Shown: positions 43,823-52,572, numbered from the stretch's first letter. The stretch is DNA of 64,000 nt from CAXXOK01 sp963674895 (GCA_963674895.2 CAXXCY010000003.1:1612001-1676000), one strand, 5' to 3'. Notes: generated by a model from the sequence alone, not told the origin. Program-made: numbers and translations.

Positions 43823-44920
43823 TTGAATATTCCCGCATGCGATCTGAAACGCCAGTTTGATCTGTACGCTTCGGAGTTTGAAAACAAGGCGCTTCAGGTA
43901 TTGCGCGGGGGCTGGTACATCCTCGGGCGCGAAGTGGAGGCCTTCGAAGAAGAATTTGCGGCATATGTGGGGGCAAAACACTGCGTGGGGCTGGCCAGCG
44001 GGCTGGACGCGCTTTGGATTGCCTTTCGTTTGCTGGGAATCGGCCGGGGCGACGAGGTGATCGTCAGCTCCAACGCTTATATCGCCTGCGTGATGGGGAT
44101 TACCCTGGGCGGCGCGGCTCCGGTGTTCGTGGAACCGGACGCGTACGACAATATCGACGCCTCCCGCATCGAGGCCGCCATCACGCCCCGGTGCAAGGCG
44201 ATCCTCGCCGTGCACCTGTACGGACAGACCTGCGATATGGACGCGATCATGGATATCGCCAAGCGCCGCGGCCTCCTCGTCGTGGAGGACAGCGCCCAGA
44301 GCCACGGCAGCGCCTATCAGGGCAGACAGGCGGGCACGTTCGGCGCGGCCGGGTGCTTCAGCTTTTATCCCACCAAGGGGCTGGGCGCATTCGGGGACGG
44401 GGGCGCGATCGTGACCGACGACGCGGATCTTGCGCAGCGGATCAAAACCTTTCGCAACTACGGAAGCCGCGTCCACTACCATAACGAGGTCGTGGGCACC
44501 AACAGCCGGCTGGACGAGCTGCAGGCGGGGCTTTTACGCATCAAGCTGCGCCATCTGGACGAGCTGAACGCCCAACGCCAGAAAATCGCGGCGCGGTATA
44601 CGCAAGGGATACGCAATCCGCTGGTATCCCTCCCCCAGGTCCGCGCGCAGGCATACAGCACATGGCACCAATACGTGGTGCACTGCACGGCGCGGGACCG
44701 CTTAACGTCATACCTGAAAGAAAACGGCGTCGGCACCGGCATCCATTACCCCATCCCGCCGCATTTGAGCGAGGCCTACCGAAGCCTCGGGTACCGTGAG
44801 GGGGATTTCCCGGTCGCGGAGCGGTATGCCCGCGAGGTGCTGAGCCTGCCGATGTTTAACGGAATCACCGAAGCGGAGCAGGACTATGTGGTCGACCGGA
44901 TCAACGCCTTCAAGGAGTAG
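43823..44920 (+). CDS. DegT/DnrJ/EryC1 family sugar aminotransferase (FdtB/QdtB-like)
   Basis: 366 residues, pyridoxal-phosphate-dependent. Active-site pieces: GLASGLDALWIAFRLLG (phosphate-binding), VVEDSAQSHGS (Asp that contacts the pyridine), and FSFYPTKGLGAFGDGGAI with the Schiff-base lysine. It transfers an amino group from glutamate to a nucleotide-linked keto sugar. With the FdtA-like ketoisomerase downstream it suggests a dTDP-3-amino-3,6-dideoxyhexose. The start is TTG 43823 (MNIPACDLKRQF) after AAGGAAGGGCG; longer frames run into the promoter. Confidence 0.9.
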   Translation: MNIPACDLKRQFDLYASEFENKALQVLRGGWYILGREVEAFEEEFAAYVGAKHCVGLASGLDALWIAFRLLGIGRGDEVIVSSNAYIACVMGITLGGAAPVFVEPDAYDNIDASRIEAAITPRCKAILAVHLYGQTCDMDAIMDIAKRRGLLVVEDSAQSHGSAYQGRQAGTFGAAGCFSFYPTKGLGAFGDGGAIVTDDADLAQRIKTFRNYGSRVHYHNEVVGTNSRLDELQAGLLRIKLRHLDELNAQRQKIAARYTQGIRNPLVSLPQVRAQAYSTWHQYVVHCTARDRLTSYLKENGVGTGIHYPIPPHLSEAYRSLGYREGDFPVAERYAREVLSLPMFNGITEAEQDYVVDRINAFKE

Positions 44921-44923
44921 CGC

Positions 44924-45922
44924 ATGCCAGAGTTTTCCGTAATTCCCTATGCGCCGGAGTGGGAAACGCCCTGGGACCGCTTCGTGACGGCGGATTCCCA
45001 AAACGGCACGTTTCTGCATACGCGCCGGTTTCTTAACTACCATCCCGCGGGCCGCTTCCGGGACGCTTCGCTGATGGCCGTCATGGACAACCGGGAGCTG
45101 CTGGCCGTCGTGCCCGCCGCAAGCTGCGAGGCCGAAGGCGAGGCGCGCTTCCGCTCCCATCCGGGCAGCACGTTCGGCGGTCCGGTGTTTTCCGGGCGGA
45201 TGACGCAGGCGGACAAGATGCTTGCGCTCGTCGACGCGCTGGACGCGTATATCGCCGCGCGGTACGCCGTGTGCGAACTGAAGATCACGCCGCAGCTCTT
45301 TACCAAGTCGCCCACGGCGCTGCTGGAATACGCGCTGTTTAACCGAGGGTACAAGCAGGAGACCGAGATCGCGTGCTGTCTGCCCCTGGCCGGGCAGACG
45401 TTGGAAAGCCTCCGCGCGGGGTATTCCGCCACCAAGCGTTACGAGCTCCGGCGGTGCGAAAGCAAGGGACTTACATCGAGGTGGCTCACGACGCAGGCCG
45501 GCCTGGCCGCGTTTTATGAACTGCTATGCCTGAATCTGCGGAAGTTCGGGGCCGAGCCCGTCCATACGCTGGAAGAGCTGGAGGACTTTATGTTTGCCCG
45601 CCTGAAGGCTGAAGTGCGGTTTTTAGGCGTATCCGATCCATCCGGCGCGATGGCCGCAGGCGCGTGCCTGTTTTACTTTGCGCAGACCAATACGCTGCAC
45701 ACACAGTACCTGGCCGTGGATACGCGCATCCGCGGCTACGCCCCTTCCGCGTACCTGTACGACAGCGTCATCCGCGCAGGCCTCGATCTGGGCGTTCATA
45801 ACATTTCCTTCGGCACCTCCACATTTGAGCACGGGCATGTGTTAAACGCCGGACTTATCCAGAACAAGGAAGGCTTCGGCTGCCTGCATACGCTGAACCG
45901 CATATTTACTAAACATTTTTGA
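44924..45922 (+). CDS. FemAB/GNAT-like N-acyltransferase
   Basis: 332 residues. Two GNAT-type halves; the conserved stretch LQGQ-like SLRAGYSATKRYELRRCESKGL and later GACLFYFAQTNTLHTQYLAVDTRIRGYAPSAYLYD are typical of the FemAB-like acetyltransferases of exopolysaccharide clusters. It begins 3 bases after the aminotransferase stop, so it is in the same operon and could acylate the new amino group; a separate hexapeptide acetyltransferase, used in the classical FdtC route, is absent here. Acyl donor unknown. Confidence 0.85.
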   Translation: MPEFSVIPYAPEWETPWDRFVTADSQNGTFLHTRRFLNYHPAGRFRDASLMAVMDNRELLAVVPAASCEAEGEARFRSHPGSTFGGPVFSGRMTQADKMLALVDALDAYIAARYAVCELKITPQLFTKSPTALLEYALFNRGYKQETEIACCLPLAGQTLESLRAGYSATKRYELRRCESKGLTSRWLTTQAGLAAFYELLCLNLRKFGAEPVHTLEELEDFMFARLKAEVRFLGVSDPSGAMAAGACLFYFAQTNTLHTQYLAVDTRIRGYAPSAYLYDSVIRAGLDLGVHNISFGTSTFEHGHVLNAGLIQNKEGFGCLHTLNRIFTKHF

Positions 45923-45934
45923 CCCTTAGGATGC

Positions 45935-46204
45935 GTCGAAGGGTCGCAACCCTTCGACTTCTAATCCGAAATCAGTGACATGCGCGGTGATTTCGGAACC
46001 TTGCATAGCAAGGGTTCCTTACACGGAGGGCTGGCTGGTGCGAAGGGAAGCGTGTGCCCTGTGGGCACATCCGCTTCAGCGGTTAGCGCCCGGAGCACAG
46101 GCACGAAGCAAGCAGGCAAACGGCAGTGCAGCCTGCGACGATTGCGTGCCTTGTAGAACAAGCCCGGAGTGCAACTTCGATAAAGTGGCAAAGCCACTTT
46201 ATCG
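45935..46204 (+). repeat. Array of six hairpins in the leader before the FdtA-like gene
   Basis: The 297-base gap between the acyltransferase and FdtA-like genes is densely palindromic: GTCGAAGGGT/ACCCTTCGAC (45935-45958), CCGAAATCA/TGATTTCGG (45966-45996), GGAACCTTGC/GCAAGGGTTCC (45995-46018), TGTGCCC/GGGCACA (46053-46069), CCGC/GCGG (46071-46082), and CGATAAAGTGGC/GCCACTTTATCG (46178-46204, loop AAA). The last ends at the Shine-Dalgarno GAGAGGAGG of the FdtA-like gene. No open reading frame of note and no T-tracts are seen. Confidence 0.7.
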
Positions 46205-46219
46205 AGAGGAGGTATCGAC

Positions 46220-46636
46220 ATGGCGTTGGAGACCGTACACATGCTGGAGTTCCCCCAGCACGGCGACGAGCGCGGCCATCTGGTGGTTATCGAGGGCAGG
46301 GAGGATATCCCCTTTTCCATCAAGCGCGTATTTTACGTATACGGTTCCGATTCCGAGGTGATGCGCGGCCAGCACGCCAACCGGAAAACGGATTTTGTGC
46401 TGATCAACGTCTCGGGACGCAGTAAGGTTACGGTGCGCGACGGACTGGGAAACGAGGTCACCTTCGCGCTCAACCGGCCGCACACGGGCATCTATATCCC
46501 GCGCATGGTGTGGAAGGAAATGTACGATTTTTCCGGGGATTCCGTCCTGCTGGTGCTGGCGAGCGAGCATTACGACGCGGACGAGTATATCCGTTCCTAC
46601 GATGAATTTGTAAAGGAAGTCACAAGCCATGCCTAA
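46220..46636 (+). CDS. dTDP-4-oxo-6-deoxyhexose 3,4-ketoisomerase-like cupin (FdtA/QdtA, WxcM-like)
   Basis: 138 residues of the FdtA domain, a small cupin that moves the keto group of dTDP-4-oxo-6-deoxyhexose from C4 to C3. Family pieces: ERGHLVVIEGREDIPFSIKRVFYVYG, MRGQHANRKTDFVLI and YIPRMVWKEMYDFS. The aminotransferase three genes upstream would then act at C3. ATG 46220 follows GAGAGGAGGTATCGAC, and its stop overlaps the GT2 start by 8 bases. Confidence 0.88.
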   Translation: MALETVHMLEFPQHGDERGHLVVIEGREDIPFSIKRVFYVYGSDSEVMRGQHANRKTDFVLINVSGRSKVTVRDGLGNEVTFALNRPHTGIYIPRMVWKEMYDFSGDSVLLVLASEHYDADEYIRSYDEFVKEVTSHA

Positions 46637-47579
46637 GCTTTCGATCGTCATCCCCGTATATTACAACGCGGAAAACCTGCCGGCCCTGTACGAGGACCTC
46701 AAGGAAAAACTGCTGGGCAAAGAGGGCGCGGAGTTTGAGCTGATCTTCGTGGACGACGGCTCCGGCGACCGCAGCTATGAGATCCTGCGGTCGATCGCCG
46801 ACCAGGACCCGCGGGTCACGCTCTACCGCCTGTCCCGCAACTTCGGCAGCGACGCGGCGGTGCTGTGCGGGCTTTCGCACTCCACGGGAGACTGCACGGT
46901 GGTCAAGGCAGCCGATCTGCAGGAACCCACCGAGATGCTCTGGGAGATGTTTGAAAAGTGGCAGTCCGGGGATGAAATCGTGCTCGCGGTCCGGGAAGGG
47001 CGCGAGGAGAGCCGCTCACAGGAGATGTTCGCTAACCTCTACTATTCGCTCACGCGCAAGGTCGCGCTGCCCAACATGCCCAAAACCGGCTTCGACGTGT
47101 TTTTGCTGGACCGCAAGGTGATCGAGGTGATCGCTAAAATGAATGAGACGAACACCGCGCTGTCGGGACTGGTTTTGTGGAGCGGTTTCCGCACGGGCAC
47201 GGTCACGTATGTGCGCCGCGCGCGCAAAATCGGCAAAAGCCGCTGGACGCTGCGCAAGAAAATCCGGCTGGTGACGGATACGCTGTTCAGCTTCTCCACA
47301 CTGCCGATCACCATCGTCAGCTCGTTGGGGGTTCTATCGGTCGTCGGCTCCATCTACTGGGCAATCGACGCGTTCGTATCCAGAATCACCAACCAGACGA
47401 CCGTCGAAGGCTGGACGATGCTTTTCATTTTCAGCCTCATGTCCTTCGGCGTCATCATGGTCACACTGGGGCTGCTGGGCGGATATCTGTGGCGCACGTT
47501 CGACGCGGCGCGCCACCGGCCGCCCTACATCGTTTCGGAACTATACCGCAGGCCCGAGGAAAAGAAAACGCAGGACTAA
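46629..47579 (+). CDS. Family 2 glycosyltransferase (GtrB/DPM1-like) with C-terminal membrane anchor
   Basis: 316 residues. GT-A fold with SIVIPVYYNAENLPALYEDL, the DDGSGDRSYE metal site, FGSDAAVLCG, and two C-terminal membrane helices, as in the polyprenyl-phosphate glycosyltransferases GtrB/ArnC. It would move a sugar onto undecaprenyl phosphate for surface glycan assembly. Last gene of the amino-sugar operon, followed by a strong terminator. Confidence 0.92.
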   Translation: MPKLSIVIPVYYNAENLPALYEDLKEKLLGKEGAEFELIFVDDGSGDRSYEILRSIADQDPRVTLYRLSRNFGSDAAVLCGLSHSTGDCTVVKAADLQEPTEMLWEMFEKWQSGDEIVLAVREGREESRSQEMFANLYYSLTRKVALPNMPKTGFDVFLLDRKVIEVIAKMNETNTALSGLVLWSGFRTGTVTYVRRARKIGKSRWTLRKKIRLVTDTLFSFSTLPITIVSSLGVLSVVGSIYWAIDAFVSRITNQTTVEGWTMLFIFSLMSFGVIMVTLGLLGGYLWRTFDAARHRPPYIVSELYRRPEEKKTQD

Positions 47580-47596
47580 TACCGCACGGTATGCCC

Positions 47597-47633
47597 AACG
47601 GCGCCCGTGAATTTCTCACGGGCGCCGTTTTTA
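47597..47633 (+). terminator. Rho-independent terminator of the glycan operon
   Basis: AACGGCGCCCGTGA, loop ATTTC, TCACGGGCGCCGTT and TTTT. Confidence 0.93.
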
Positions 47634-47654
47634 TGCTCCTTTGGCTGCCCTCTA

Positions 47655-48377
47655 TTACGGGACAGGCTCAAACCAATGCCAATAATGCCAAAAGCCCGGC
47701 GTTCCCGCCTGCACGCTCATCACGATAAATGCCGCCGCAAACAGCATGATGCATCCGATCAGCGATACGAGCACGACGCCGCGCATGAAGCGGCGCCTTT
47801 TGCCCGTCGTCTGCGGCATCACGGGCAAATTGAGCCCGTGCCGGCCAAACCAGCGGTTGCCGTGCCAGCGCAGGTACGCGCGCGTCATCTGCCCGGACAG
47901 CAGCAAAAACCAGATCGAACCGGCAAACAAAAGCACCGCAAGCGCGGCGATGCTCGCCCCCAGAAGGACTCCCCCGGCAACCGGCAGCACGGGAATGACG
48001 GACACCATGTTGATACCCAGCGCGATATACACGCCCAGCGCAAGCACCGCGGCGGAAGCCGCCAGCATCGCGACGGCCCAAATGTAAAGCGTCAGGAAAA
48101 ACGGCAGCACGAGCAGATCGGCAAAGCAGAGGCCGGCCCGCGTCATGCCCGGATTTCCCGCCTGATCGATCTTGCCCTGCACGGCGGTATCCGGCAGGAA
48201 ATCCGCCGCGATTTCCCCGGGGTTCCCCAGGCGGCGGGCGATCTCCTCCTCCGTATAGCCGTCCAGCGCCTTGCGCGTGAAATGCGCCTCGTAATCGGCC
48301 AGCACGTCGCCGACGTCCTCCACGCCGATTTGCGACAGCTCCTTATATAGCGCGTCCAAATATTGCTTTTTATTCAT
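47655..48377 (-). CDS. DUF1700 (HAAS signalling domain) membrane protein
   Basis: 240 residues: an N-terminal HAAS helical domain (MNKKQYLDALYKELSQIG ... EEIARRLGNPGEIA, about residues 1-60) and four or five membrane segments in the rest. HAAS/DUF1700 proteins are usually coupled to PadR-type regulators and DUF4097 proteins, and likely act in envelope sensing. The PadR gene upstream overlaps it by 8 bases. Confidence 0.88.
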   Translation of the reverse strand: MNKKQYLDALYKELSQIGVEDVGDVLADYEAHFTRKALDGYTEEEIARRLGNPGEIAADFLPDTAVQGKIDQAGNPGMTRAGLCFADLLVLPFFLTLYIWAVAMLAASAAVLALGVYIALGINMVSVIPVLPVAGGVLLGASIAALAVLLFAGSIWFLLLSGQMTRAYLRWHGNRWFGRHGLNLPVMPQTTGKRRRFMRGVVLVSLIGCIMLFAAAFIVMSVQAGTPGFWHYWHWFEPVP

Positions 48378-48690
48378 CTTCTTTTCCCTCCAAAAGCACC
48401 TGCACGTGCCCGACGAACTCCAGCCAGTCGCGCTTATCGCTCTCGTAGCGCTCGCGCCCCTGCTGCGTCAGGGTATAATACTTGCGCGGCGGCCCGCCGC
48501 TCTCTTCGGACAGGTAGGTGGTCACCAGCCCCTCCGCCTTGAGTTTCCTAAGGATGGGATACACGGTGCCGTCGGACAGCTCGATGTGCGCGGACAGGTA
48601 TTCCGATACGTCGTAGCCGTACCGGTCTTTCCGGCTCAGCAGCGAAAGGACGCAAAGCTCCAACACGCCTTTTTTATATTGAATATTCAT
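48370..48690 (-). CDS. PadR family transcriptional regulator
   Basis: 106 residues with the PadR winged-helix fold: GVLELCVLSLLSRKDRYGYDVSEYL, ELSDGTVYPILRKLKAEGLVTT and the wing PRKYYTLTQQGRERYE. It overlaps the DUF1700 start. An ATG at 48699 (MPGMNI) or 48690 (MNIQY) is possible; AAGG lies upstream. Expected to repress its own operon. Confidence 0.92.
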   Translation of the reverse strand: MNIQYKKGVLELCVLSLLSRKDRYGYDVSEYLSAHIELSDGTVYPILRKLKAEGLVTTYLSEESGGPPRKYYTLTQQGRERYESDKRDWLEFVGHVQVLLEGKEDE

Positions 48691-48720
48691 GCCCGGCACC
48701 TTCCCCTCACACTACTGGAT

Positions 48721-48749
48721 ATTGTATGTTAGCGGATCGATCCTGTCAA
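48721..48749 (-). promoter_or_regulatory. Promoter of the PadR/DUF1700 operon
   Basis: Minus strand TTGACA (48744-48749), 17-base spacer holding the palindrome GGATCGATCC, TACAAT (48721-48726). The palindrome could be a repressor site. Confidence 0.82.
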
Positions 48750-48772
48750 GGAAGAGCCTGTGCCCGGCCGGT

Positions 48773-49585
48773 TTACGCGGGCCTGCCTTTCCCCGTGTCC
48801 AGCCATTTTCCCTGCGCGCCGCTGAACCGGTTGTACACGACGGACGTCACCAGGGCGCGCGGGGCGGCCTTGCCTAAAAAGGCGAGGAAACGGTTGAGCT
48901 TTCCCGGAATGTAAACGGCCCTGCCCGCGAGCGCTTTGTCGATCACCTTCCTGGAAACTATGTCCAGCTTGTTGGTCGTTGCGTTGCCCCAGAAGCCCTG
49001 CGCGGCAATGCCCGACATCGCCTCGTTCGTCGTCGCGAGCCCGCCGGGGCACAGCACCGTAACGCTCACATCCTGATCCCTGAGCTCCTGCCGGAGCGCC
49101 AGCGAGAAATCGAACAGAAAGCGTTTGGATGCGGCGTAGGTCGCCTTGAGCGGCATGGGAAACATGGAGGCGAGGCTGGAGATGAACAGGAGCGTAAACC
49201 GCGCGTTTTCCCGCCTGCGTTCCAATACCGCGTGGGTAATGCGCAGCGTCGCAGCGTTGTTGAGGGACACGATCTGCACGAGCTTCTCCCGGCCGCGCTT
49301 CATAAACCCGCCCTCAAAATCGATCCCCGCCACGTTGAGCAGCATATCAAAGCGGATGTTCTTTTCGTCGATCGCCGCCATCATCCCGTCCACGCTGTTT
49401 CCGTCGGTCAGATCGCACGCCGCAACAGTGACGCCGACGCCGAACTGCCGCGTGATGCCGGCCCGTATCCGCTCCAGGCCTTTTGCGTTGATATCGGTTA
49501 GAAACAGGTCGTACCCGCGCCGCGCGCATTCGTTTGCAAGCGAGCGTCCCAGCCCACCGGCAGCCCCCGTAATCAGCACGTTCAT
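48773..49585 (-). CDS. Short-chain dehydrogenase/reductase
   Basis: 270 residues. N-terminal MNVLITGAAGGLGRSLA (NAD(P) site), LLNVAGI, and the catalytic Ser/Tyr/Lys as LFISSLASM and YAASKRF. A C-terminal extension contains VYIPGKLNRFLAFLGKAAPRALV, as in the SDR proteins of the DltE/YqjQ-like group. Starts 3 bases inside the upstream SDR gene (ATGA overlap) and so is translated in step with it. Confidence 0.9.
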   Translation of the reverse strand: MNVLITGAAGGLGRSLANECARRGYDLFLTDINAKGLERIRAGITRQFGVGVTVAACDLTDGNSVDGMMAAIDEKNIRFDMLLNVAGIDFEGGFMKRGREKLVQIVSLNNAATLRITHAVLERRRENARFTLLFISSLASMFPMPLKATYAASKRFLFDFSLALRQELRDQDVSVTVLCPGGLATTNEAMSGIAAQGFWGNATTNKLDIVSRKVIDKALAGRAVYIPGKLNRFLAFLGKAAPRALVTSVVYNRFSGAQGKWLDTGKGRPA

Positions 49586-50442
49586 TCGTCCTGCTCCTTT
49601 CCAAATCGTATGCCGCACAGCGTTTCGCTGAGCGTAAACAGCCGTTCGGCATTTTCCGTTGTCACCTGCCCGCTGCAGCGCCTTTCCCTGCACAGATAGT
49701 AGTAAAGCCCCTGCGGCTGATGTACGGGATCGCACAGAAACGCGAAGGTCTGCGCCGGAACCGCCGGGGATACGCCGCAGCCCTTGCGCAGCTTCCACGC
49801 CAGGTCCACCAGGCCCCCGGTCCCCTTGTTGCCGATGTCCGTGTTCACAAGCCCCGGATCGACCGCATAGGCGCGGACGCCCGTTTGGGACAGCCGGTCG
49901 TTCAGCCCTTTCACGAACAGCATTACAAGAAGCTTGGACTGCTTGTACGCCAGCAGCGGATTGTACCGCCGGCGCAGCATGATATCGTCCCAGCGCACCC
50001 TGGTATGCTTGTGCGACCCGCTGCCCGTGACCATCACCCGCCCGCCCGCTTTTATGAGCGGCGGCAGCAGCCTGTGCGTCAGCAGGAACGCGGCCAGATA
50101 GTTCAGCGCGAACTGCTGCTCGTATCCCTCGTCGGTGGTCATGTACCAGCTGCGCACGCACCCCGCGTTGTTGATCAGCGCGTGCAGCTCTCCCCCGCAA
50201 TTCCCGTCGATATATGCGGTAATCTCGTCCGCAACGCGCAGCACCTCCCGCTGCTGCATCAGGTCCGCGGTGAAAAAGACGACGTCGGCGCGCTCGTTCC
50301 CGGCAAGGATTTCTTCTTTGGCTTTTTCGCAGCGTTCCCCGCTGCGCCCGACGCCCAGAATACGGTATCCCTTCTGTGCCAGCAGCTTCGCGCTTTCCAG
50401 CCCGATACCGGACGTCGCCCCGGTGATTATAATCGTTTTCAT
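49582..50442 (-). CDS. Short-chain dehydrogenase/reductase (retinol dehydrogenase-like)
   Basis: 286 residues with TIIITGATSGIGLESA, NNAGCVRS, the serine in VMVTGSGSHKHT and YKQSKLLVM for the catalytic Tyr-Lys. The longer family, similar to retinol dehydrogenases and protochlorophyllide reductase-like SDRs, acts on bulky hydrophobic alcohols or ketones. ATG 50442 follows GGGGAGGACAGT; a longer frame upstream is not supported. Confidence 0.9.
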   Translation of the reverse strand: MKTIIITGATSGIGLESAKLLAQKGYRILGVGRSGERCEKAKEEILAGNERADVVFFTADLMQQREVLRVADEITAYIDGNCGGELHALINNAGCVRSWYMTTDEGYEQQFALNYLAAFLLTHRLLPPLIKAGGRVMVTGSGSHKHTRVRWDDIMLRRRYNPLLAYKQSKLLVMLFVKGLNDRLSQTGVRAYAVDPGLVNTDIGNKGTGGLVDLAWKLRKGCGVSPAVPAQTFAFLCDPVHQPQGLYYYLCRERRCSGQVTTENAERLFTLSETLCGIRFGKEQDE

Positions 50443-50482
50443 ACTGTCCTCCCCAAATGTATCGTTCCATCGTTGTGATGTG

Positions 50483-51022
50483 TCAGGCCGTGTGAAAGCG
50501 CATCGAAAGCTCCCGCACGGTCTGTTTCTGCCGGACCAACAGGCGGCAGAACGTGAGCGCAAGCGCGCCGATCAGCAGCAGCCGCGCCGCCGGCATATAG
50601 GCCCCGAAGAAAAGCCCCAGCGCCAGGAAGCAAGCCCCGGACAGAAGCGGCAGCGGCGACAGCGCCTGCTTAAGCCGCTCGCCCCGGTACAGGACATACA
50701 GGCACGCCGCCTGTACCGCGGCCATCAGGGTAAACGGCCATGCGGCGCGCATTGTCATCCCCGTGAAAAAGAGCATCCTAGCCATCCCGCCCAGAAAGGC
50801 CATCGCCCGCTGCCGGGGCGCGGTTTCCACCAGCTCGCCGGGGAACAGCGCCCGGAACAGAAGCTGCACGTAGCCGATGGCGAGCATCAGGCATTTCCAT
50901 CCGCCCAGCGTGAAGCACAGCAGCAAAGCGGGAAGCAACGAAAGTACCAGCAGGCGCAACGGCGGCCTTTGCCGCCATACGCCGCAAGCCGAGGCCCAGG
51001 CGTTGATCAGCGTTGTTTTCAT
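50483..51022 (-). CDS. Polytopic membrane protein of unknown function
   Basis: 179 residues with four or five hydrophobic segments and Arg-rich connecting loops. The ATG overlaps the stop of the condensation-type gene by 4 bases, and it is followed by the two SDR genes, so it is part of one operon that may make or move a lipid-like product. No recognised family. The long frame running upstream over the condensation gene is a shadow. Confidence 0.75.
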   Translation of the reverse strand: MKTTLINAWASACGVWRQRPPLRLLVLSLLPALLLCFTLGGWKCLMLAIGYVQLLFRALFPGELVETAPRQRAMAFLGGMARMLFFTGMTMRAAWPFTLMAAVQAACLYVLYRGERLKQALSPLPLLSGACFLALGLFFGAYMPAARLLLIGALALTFCRLLVRQKQTVRELSMRFHTA

Positions 51023-52518
51023 ATGGTTGTTCCTTTCTTCGTCATCGTAAGCCCGAAGGTACGGGCGGCGTCGGCCAGATGCGTAAGCATCGCCGTATCC
51101 TCCGCTGTGCGGGTCACGCTTAGGATCGCGCGGTCTTGAACGGACGCCAGCCCGAACACATAGGGATTGCTCGGCGACGGCCCCAGTACGGCGGATAGTT
51201 CCCGCACATGCGTCCGGAGCGGTATGGGCAGGGAGATGAGGCCGAGGTTTGAGAGCGTGGACGTAAAGAAGAAATCCCCCGTCAGCCGGTAGGCCGTTCG
51301 AAGGAACGCCGCCTTCCATTGCAGCGGTACATAGCGCAGCCAGCGGATGGCGCGCTGCGCGGCCGCAACGTTCCGCATGAGCGCCGTGCTGGCCGCAGCC
51401 GCGCGGATCTGCGCGTGCAGGGCTTTCGCCAATTCCCTTCCGGCTCTGGTATCCGAAGCGTCCAGGGACAGGGTAGCGAACCAGGAATAATTGCGCAGCG
51501 TATCGGAGGGGAAGTGCCTGCGCAGATCGACGGGCAACTGCAGCTGATACCGGCCCTTGCCCGCCGCGGCCGCTTTCCGGATTGCCGTCAGGATCACGGC
51601 GCTCATCAGCGCGGTGACCGATACGTCGGCTTCGCGGGCCGTCTGCCGGAGCTCCGGCACGGACAGCGCGTATTCCTCCACACGGCACGCGCCGCCCGGC
51701 AGCCGGTTCGCGGGGATTTGAACCGCCGGCGCCCCGATCAGCCGGTCGCCGCGCTCCCGGCCGCGGAAGCGGAGAAACCCGTTTGCGACATCCCCCGCGC
51801 GTGGCGGCGCGGCCGTATCCAAAACCTGCGGGTCTTCCTCCGCCATATCCTCGCCCTGCAGGCGGCAGTACTCCGCCAGCAGCGATTTGAGAAATATCAT
51901 GCCGCCCATGCCGTCCGTCAGGATATGGAACAGCTCCGCCGACACCCGGTTCCCCTTGTAGAGCACGCGGAAGAGCGGCTGCGTTTCATCGGCTACGTCG
52001 ATCGCCCGCAGTGCCGCGCCGCTGTCGCGGTTTACGGCATAGCGTGCCGTATGCGGCTGCAGGTAATACCAGAACACGCCCCTGCGCAGCCGCGTGGCGT
52101 AGTGCGGAAAGCGGCGCAGCGTAAACGTGAGGGCCAGCTGCAACAAAACGGGATCAACGGGTGCGTCCAGTTCCGCCGAAACGCGGAACATCGCCATTTG
52201 ATCCTGCCGCATGGTCAGCGGATACTGCTTAGCCCCGTTGTCCAGCGGATAAAAGGTCCGCCCGGGGCGCAGGTAAAACCCCTGCATCCGTTCGGGATCC
52301 AGGCGGCGGAGGATTTCGGCAAAGCCCATTCCCCGCGCCGTCAAGCTGTCGATCCCGCGCAGAAAATCGCTTCGCATGGCGTCAAGCTGCGAATCCGGAA
52401 GCGCGAACGCCTGGTCCAGCGCGCCCAGAAACCGCGTCAGCAGCTGCGTGACGTCCTGCCGCCGCGCCGCCGCGTGTTCATCCATAGGGTCTGCTGCATG
52501 CGCAAGTCTCTGTTCCAT
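51019..52518 (-). CDS. Condensation-superfamily acyltransferase
   Basis: About 500 residues of the CoA-dependent/condensation superfamily. The catalytic motif HxxxDG is present as HILTDGMGG near residue 205, and a C-terminal TSTLSNLGLISLP and PYVFGLASVQDR stretch fits the solvent-channel DFGWG-like region of PapA/alcohol-acyltransferase-type members. No carrier protein, adenylation or ketosynthase gene is adjacent, so it is not part of an assembly line in this window. It begins the operon that also holds two SDRs. ATG 52518 follows GAAGAGGGATTGGA. Confidence 0.82.
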   Translation of the reverse strand: MEQRLAHAADPMDEHAAARRQDVTQLLTRFLGALDQAFALPDSQLDAMRSDFLRGIDSLTARGMGFAEILRRLDPERMQGFYLRPGRTFYPLDNGAKQYPLTMRQDQMAMFRVSAELDAPVDPVLLQLALTFTLRRFPHYATRLRRGVFWYYLQPHTARYAVNRDSGAALRAIDVADETQPLFRVLYKGNRVSAELFHILTDGMGGMIFLKSLLAEYCRLQGEDMAEEDPQVLDTAAPPRAGDVANGFLRFRGRERGDRLIGAPAVQIPANRLPGGACRVEEYALSVPELRQTAREADVSVTALMSAVILTAIRKAAAAGKGRYQLQLPVDLRRHFPSDTLRNYSWFATLSLDASDTRAGRELAKALHAQIRAAAASTALMRNVAAAQRAIRWLRYVPLQWKAAFLRTAYRLTGDFFFTSTLSNLGLISLPIPLRTHVRELSAVLGPSPSNPYVFGLASVQDRAILSVTRTAEDTAMLTHLADAARTFGLTMTKKGTTI

Positions 52519-52572
52519 TCCAATCCCTCTTCCCATTCCCGCAAACGATCTATCTTTCGTTTACTATTGAAT

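Noticed and set aside
46019..46170. tRNA or tRNA-like gene in the hairpin stretch
   Set aside because: No cloverleaf with a TTCRA arm or an acceptor stem with matching ends.
50483..51688. Extended 401-residue frame over the condensation-type gene
   Set aside because: Upstream part has shadow composition; ATG 51022 with AAGGAAC and overlap with the condensation stop gives a normal operon start.
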